A DNA stretch of 64,000 bases. It comes from Microvelia longipes. Taxonomy: Eukaryota; Arthropoda; Insecta; Hemiptera; Veliidae. The DNA is taken from assembly GCA_018340805.1 (NCBI GenBank), contig JACMZG010001913.1, positions 42,181,708 to 42,245,707 on the forward strand. The letters are read 5' to 3'. The notes under the pieces were generated by a model. That model was not told the origin of the DNA and did not search any database. It saw nothing but the letters and a program-made list of their open reading frames with translations. The translations under genes were made by a program, and so were the position numbers. Position 1 is the stretch's first letter. Each line of letters opens with the position of its first letter. Positions 46,112 through 64,000 of this stretch are shown here, piece after piece.

Positions 46112-46301
46112 ATTCCTTCTTTTCCACATAAATTTCTATATTTGAATAGCAGAGCCGGCTTTCGGCTTGCACCACCAACTGTGCCCAACATGGTAAAAAC
46201 AATTTTAAAATTAAAATAAAATATAAAAAGTATGGTGGCGCAAGCCGAAAGCCACCTTTGCTATTCTAATGTAGAAATTCTTGTGGAAAAAACGGAATTT
46301 C
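46112..46301. mobile_element. Foldback MITE, about 190 bp
   Basis: Arms AGAGCCGGCTTTCGGCTTGC (left) and GCAAGCCGAAAGCCACCTTT (right) continue outward through AATTTCTATATTTGAATAGC / GCTATTCTAATGTAGAAATT to TTCTTTTCCAC / GTGGAAAAAAC. The loop is about 60 bp. Confidence 0.75.
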
Positions 46302-46558
46302 GAGTTTTATGTTACAAGTAATCCACAGCCTAGTAATGTATCATTAGATTATTTTTCCTATGAAAGTTCGCAAATATTTTTATTTTTTGATCGGTCTTAT
46401 GAAGCAAATTATTTGAGCTAATGTGGGTTGAATATTTCATCTTCTTTAAGCTAAAGTAACCTTAATTTACTTTTTAAATATTGAATTTTAAATTAAGTAG
46501 ACTGTGTGTAAAAATTAATTATTATTGTGCTAGATTGGAGAGCGGAGGTCAAAGTCAG

Positions 46559-60874
<14,316 letters not shown>

Positions 60875-61047
60875 GTATACAATTTATTATTTCTTACTGA
60901 TAGTCACTCTGCAAAACATTATTGGTGCCATACAGGCATTATATAATACAGGACTTGCTCACAAGTATGGAAACAACATTGCAAAATCAAAAAATTGAAA
61001 AAATGTTTGATTGAATACTATGAATAAGATAGTGCAAGTGGAAAATC

Positions 61048-61319
61048 TTAATAAAAAGCATCAGTCAGTCCACAAAATATATTTAAAAAGCAAACCGGCT
61101 TTCAACCCACAAAGGTCATCTTCAGGCCGGTGAGAAGAGAAGTATTGAGCCTGTGAGTCCTTGTTAGTTATGACCAATGTCCTTGTTGGTTTGAGTTATA
61201 ACTAACAAGGACTCAGGCTCAATAATTCTCTTCTCACCGGCCTGAAGATGACCTTTGTAGGTTGAAAGCCGATTTGCTTTTTAAATATATTTTGTGGAGA
61301 GACTGATGCTTTTTATTAA
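61048..61319. mobile_element. Foldback of Penelope-like ends with hammerhead-like cores, 272 bp
   Basis: Nearly the full length is palindromic: TTAATAAAAAGCATCAGTCA / GACTGATGCTTTTTATTAA outside, GAGTCCTTGTTAGTTATGAC / GTTATAACTAACAAGGACTC inside. On the minus strand the left arm keeps CTGAAGA, GACC/GGTT, GAAA and AGCCGGTT with GGC/GCT closing pairs. The right arm has GCCGATT (one change). It lies just after the last CREB exon in the window. Confidence 0.75.
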
Positions 61320-62365
61320 TGTTTGATTGGTTGATGAAAAAATAGTCTGAGAAGAAGTACTCAGAAAAAAATCAAATTATAAAAATATTATGTATAATAA
61401 TAATAAATAAAAAAAGATAAATTGAAATAAATAAAAATTATATTAAATAATATAATACTATATTTTTACATGTATACTAAAGTGATGTAAAAATTAATAC
61501 TGTAGGGGCGGGTGGTATGGGACACAGTGTTCAAACTCCGACAGTGGTTTGAGGTGGTCCTAAAACAGGGGCTAGTTGCATGAATCACCACATCGAGTGC
61601 TATTTTTCACCTTGTTCCACCTTTATCAATATTGTTATCAGTTTTAAATGAAGATGTCTATTTATGTTTGTAAAGAATGTAAACAAGACATTTTTTAACT
61701 TTTGTGAACATTTTTTATTCTTTTTAGTTGTTTATAAAATTATTTGTTTAGAAAATAGGATAAATTTTGCATTTATTCTATTGAAAGTACAAATAAAAAA
61801 CACAACAAAACAAAACACAAATTAAATTTAGATTTCTGCACGTCATGGTTATCATATCAATTCTAGTTAAAAATAACACCTAATATATATTTTTATTTTA
61901 TGAAAATCTTACACTTAAAATAATTAATAATAAAATTTCAACATTGTTAAAAATGCCTTTAAATAATTTAAACTTTAGAAATTGAGAAATAGATATTTTA
62001 TATAAACTGACCTACTGCAGTGGAGAAACGGCAAACTAAAAAACAGGCCCGTCTAAAACATTTATTTATTACTGTGTCTCCCGCCGCCCCCACCCCCACT
62101 GTATAAATTCTTACTCCTCTTTAATGTGCACTAATTAATGTATTATAAATCTTTATTTAAACTATGATTACACTTTTCTTAATTTATGTTAGCATGATTA
62201 TGATAAATTAATGAAAATCACTTCAGTTTTAAAATAAAATTATATTGTCAAACCACCATAAAAAATGAACAGGTTAACTATTAAGGCACTGACTGTACAG
62301 ACATGTTCAGCGTTGTTTATAAGCTAAGTTCAACTTAAAGCTGTGGAATAGCTTCAATTTTTTAA
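61320..62365. other. CREB intron (downstream of the last visible exon)
   Basis: AT-rich sequence with two G- or C-rich tracts (near 61505 and 62090) that may be ends of an old inverted element. No exon recognised. Confidence 0.4.
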
Positions 62366-62369
62366 CTTA

Positions 62370-62940
62370 ATAATAATAAATACTTTATTACATTATGTTT
62401 TACAAACCATACAATAGTAAATTGTCAATTCTCTTAATATTAATTCTTAAAACTAGGATTAAAATATTATAAATAATTATGTACAATTCATCTAAAAGTC
62501 CTTAATTATTATTATTAATTGTTTGCATATTATTTATAAATTCTTGTTGTGAATAAAAAGGAGTATTAACTAGATATTCTTTTATATGCTTTTTAAATAA
62601 TTCTTTTCAAAGTAATTAATGAATTTTACACCAAGAATGCTATGACCAACCTCTGACTTGGCTAATCTGTGGGGCGGGATAACCAGGGCGTCTTTGTTTT
62701 TAGTGTTATAGTTATGGGTCTTGTTGTTCTTGTCAAAGAGATTAGTATGAGTCTTAACATAGAGGAGGCTGTTATAGATAAATAAGTTGACTACAGTCAT
62801 AATTTTTAGTGTCTTAAAGTGCTGTAAACAAGTCTCGTCATGTGGCAGTCCCAAAATAATTCTTATCATCTTTTTTTGGATAACTAGCAGCTGATTAGTG
62901 TTAGTATGCCCCCACATTATTATTCCGTAGCTTAACAATA
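62370..62940 (-). mobile_element. 5'-truncated LINE with reverse-transcriptase tail
   Basis: The minus-strand frame 62582-62938 encodes LSYGIIMWGHTNTNQLLVIQ, KKMIRIILGLP, a TLKIMTVVNLFIYNSLLYVK helix and HNYNTKNKD, the usual C-terminal tail of CR1/jockey-type reverse transcriptases. The stop lies near 62582. The 3' UTR ends GTAATAAAGTATTTATTATT, an AATAAA plus TTA-repeat tail typical of such LINEs. Confidence 0.8.
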
Positions 62941-63059
62941 TATTTTGTTGTGGTTAGACAATATAATTTTATTTTTTTACCTTAATTAGGCTTGACGTAT
63001 ACCACAAAATCTCTATGTGAAAAATCACTTATGTGAGAGTAATAAAATAAGGCTCATTT

Positions 63060-63240
63060 TATAGTGTAACACATGGTTAAAATCAGTTGTCAGCGTGGGA
63101 AAATAATGCCAAGAAGCCAACGAGGTTATTCCTGGATGTTAAACCACGCCCACCATTTTAAATTGGACCAACCTCATTGATTTCCTCAACACTATTTTCC
63201 TGTGCTGTTAATTTTATTTTAGCCTTGTATGAACTATAAT
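63060..63240. mobile_element. CACACGG-type MITE, short form
   Basis: Left TATAGTGTAACACATGGTTA, right TTTTAGCCTTGTATGAACTATA; interior CCAACGAGGTTATTCCTGG and CCAACCTCATTGATTTCC. Confidence 0.8.
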
Positions 63241-63244
63241 GTTT

Positions 63245-63920
63245 ATATAAAATAAAGCATAACTGGCTTTCAATCATCTAAAGGTTTAACGACATTGCCT
63301 GAGAAACAAATATGAGAGTTAACGTTTATAATGTAATTAGAGTAATGAAATAATTTTCTCCAATGATGTAAATATTTGTTTAAAACAAAGTATTATTGGC
63401 TTTCAACCAACCAAATGTCATCATCAGTGTCTAACAAACAAATAAGAAAGTCAACGTTAATCATTTAATCAGAGTAATAAAATAGGTTTCTATTGATGTA
63501 AATAGTGGTTTAAAATAAAGCATAACCGTCTTTCAACTAACTAAAGGTTGTCATCATCAGTGCCAAACAACCAATTATGAAAAAGAAATTACAAAATGTT
63601 AAAATAAAAATCTAAAACTGAGTTTAAAATATAACAGACAAAAACAAACCATAAAACTTGTGTATTAAAATGTATTAAAAATATTAAGAAGCTAGGTTTT
63701 GAGTCTTTTCTTTCTGTTGTTGTTGTAAGGCTAACCTCAATGTTTATTCCTAACATTTCTGTCTGTTATGTTTTTAACTTGGTTTTAAATTCTTGATTTT
63801 AATATTTTGAAATTTCTTTTTAATTATTTGTTAGGCACTGATGATGACCTTTAGTTGGTTGAAAGCCGGTTATGCTTTATTTTAAATAAATAATACATCA
63901 GTGGAGAGACTTATTTTATT
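63245..63920. mobile_element. Penelope-like terminal repeats: three reverse copies and one forward
   Basis: Three diverged reverse copies at about 63255, 63390 and 63515 (spacing near 130 bp) each contain GGCTTTCAAxCAxCxAAAG-like and TCATCATCAGTG-like blocks. The forward copy at 63830-63920 carries ACTGATGATGACCTTTAGTT, GGTTGAAAGCCGGTTATGC and the shared GTGGAGAGACT. No GIY-YIG or reverse-transcriptase frame lies between them. Confidence 0.65.
63833..63877 (+). ncRNA. Hammerhead-ribozyme-like motif
   Basis: Core residues are in order: CTGATGA (63838-63844), GAA (63861-63863), A15.1-U16.1 (63864/63871) and H17 = A (63872). Stem I AGGCA/TGCTT pairs 5 bp (one G-U). Stem II GACC/GGTT pairs 4 bp (one G-U) with a 7-nt loop and one extra U before it. 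Stem III AGCC/GGTT is self-complementary with no loop, so it could only form well as a dimer, as described for Penelope-like retroelement hammerheads. Activity is untested. Confidence 0.5.
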
Positions 63921-64000
63921 ATTCTGATTATGATGATCTCCTCCAGCGCTCATATTTTGAATCCTGCATTGTATTTGTTAAACTCATTGAGGATTGATGT

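Noticed and set aside
61480..62130. Inverted element bounded by G-rich (61505) and C-rich (62090) tracts
   Set aside because: The pairing is imperfect and limited to low-complexity tracts; borders could not be defined.

Overview
This window looks like a piece of an AT-rich insect nuclear genome. The genes are intron-rich with GT-AG splice sites, the CREB start and Ac45 tail resemble arthropod proteins, and mariner, Helitron, hAT, jockey/CR1-like LINE and tRNA-SINE debris fill most of the non-coding DNA. I lean towards a beetle or a related insect, but the sequence does not settle the order.

Three protein-coding genes are supported, all on the + strand. (1) 7190-14608: translocator protein TSPO, complete, 4 coding exons, 170 aa. 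(2) 20478-27116: V-ATPase accessory subunit Ac45 (ATP6AP1), complete, 4 coding exons, 397 aa, with signal peptide, furin-like site and C-terminal membrane anchor. (3) 46559-60874: the first five coding exons of the cAMP-response-element-binding protein CREB. They include the kinase-inducible domain; the bZIP exons lie beyond the right edge. All three were assembled by hand from splice sites and reading phase, and every junction joins in frame. They are separate single-gene units with no obvious shared pathway (outer mitochondrial membrane protein, proton-pump assembly, cAMP-responsive transcription).

Layout. 1-7000: gene-free, with LINE and MITE relics. 7-15 kb: TSPO, whose introns hold a Tc1/mariner-type MITE, a 1.25 kb non-autonomous Helitron and an 8-bp-TSD (hAT-like) element. 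15-20.4 kb: spacer with a SINE, a Harbinger-type element and minisatellites. 20.4-28.2 kb: Ac45, with a deleted mariner in intron 2. 28.2-46.5 kb: spacer or CREB 5' region, with SINEs, foldback elements, nested MITEs and two candidate regulatory regions. One of these has three cAMP-response elements in 41 bp followed by a TATA-like box. 46.5-64 kb: CREB exons separated by repeat-filled introns.

The most interesting non-gene signals are: foldback repeats carrying a hammerhead-ribozyme-like core (best copy at 63833-63877), as in Penelope-like elements; a dispersed family of about 1 kb with a 5S-rRNA-like segment and a T-run 3' end; the triple-CRE cluster at 32225-32265 upstream of CREB; several nested insertions with exact target-site duplications; and a 458-bp near-perfect palindrome in a CREB intron. 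No tRNA gene, rRNA gene or CRISPR array was seen.
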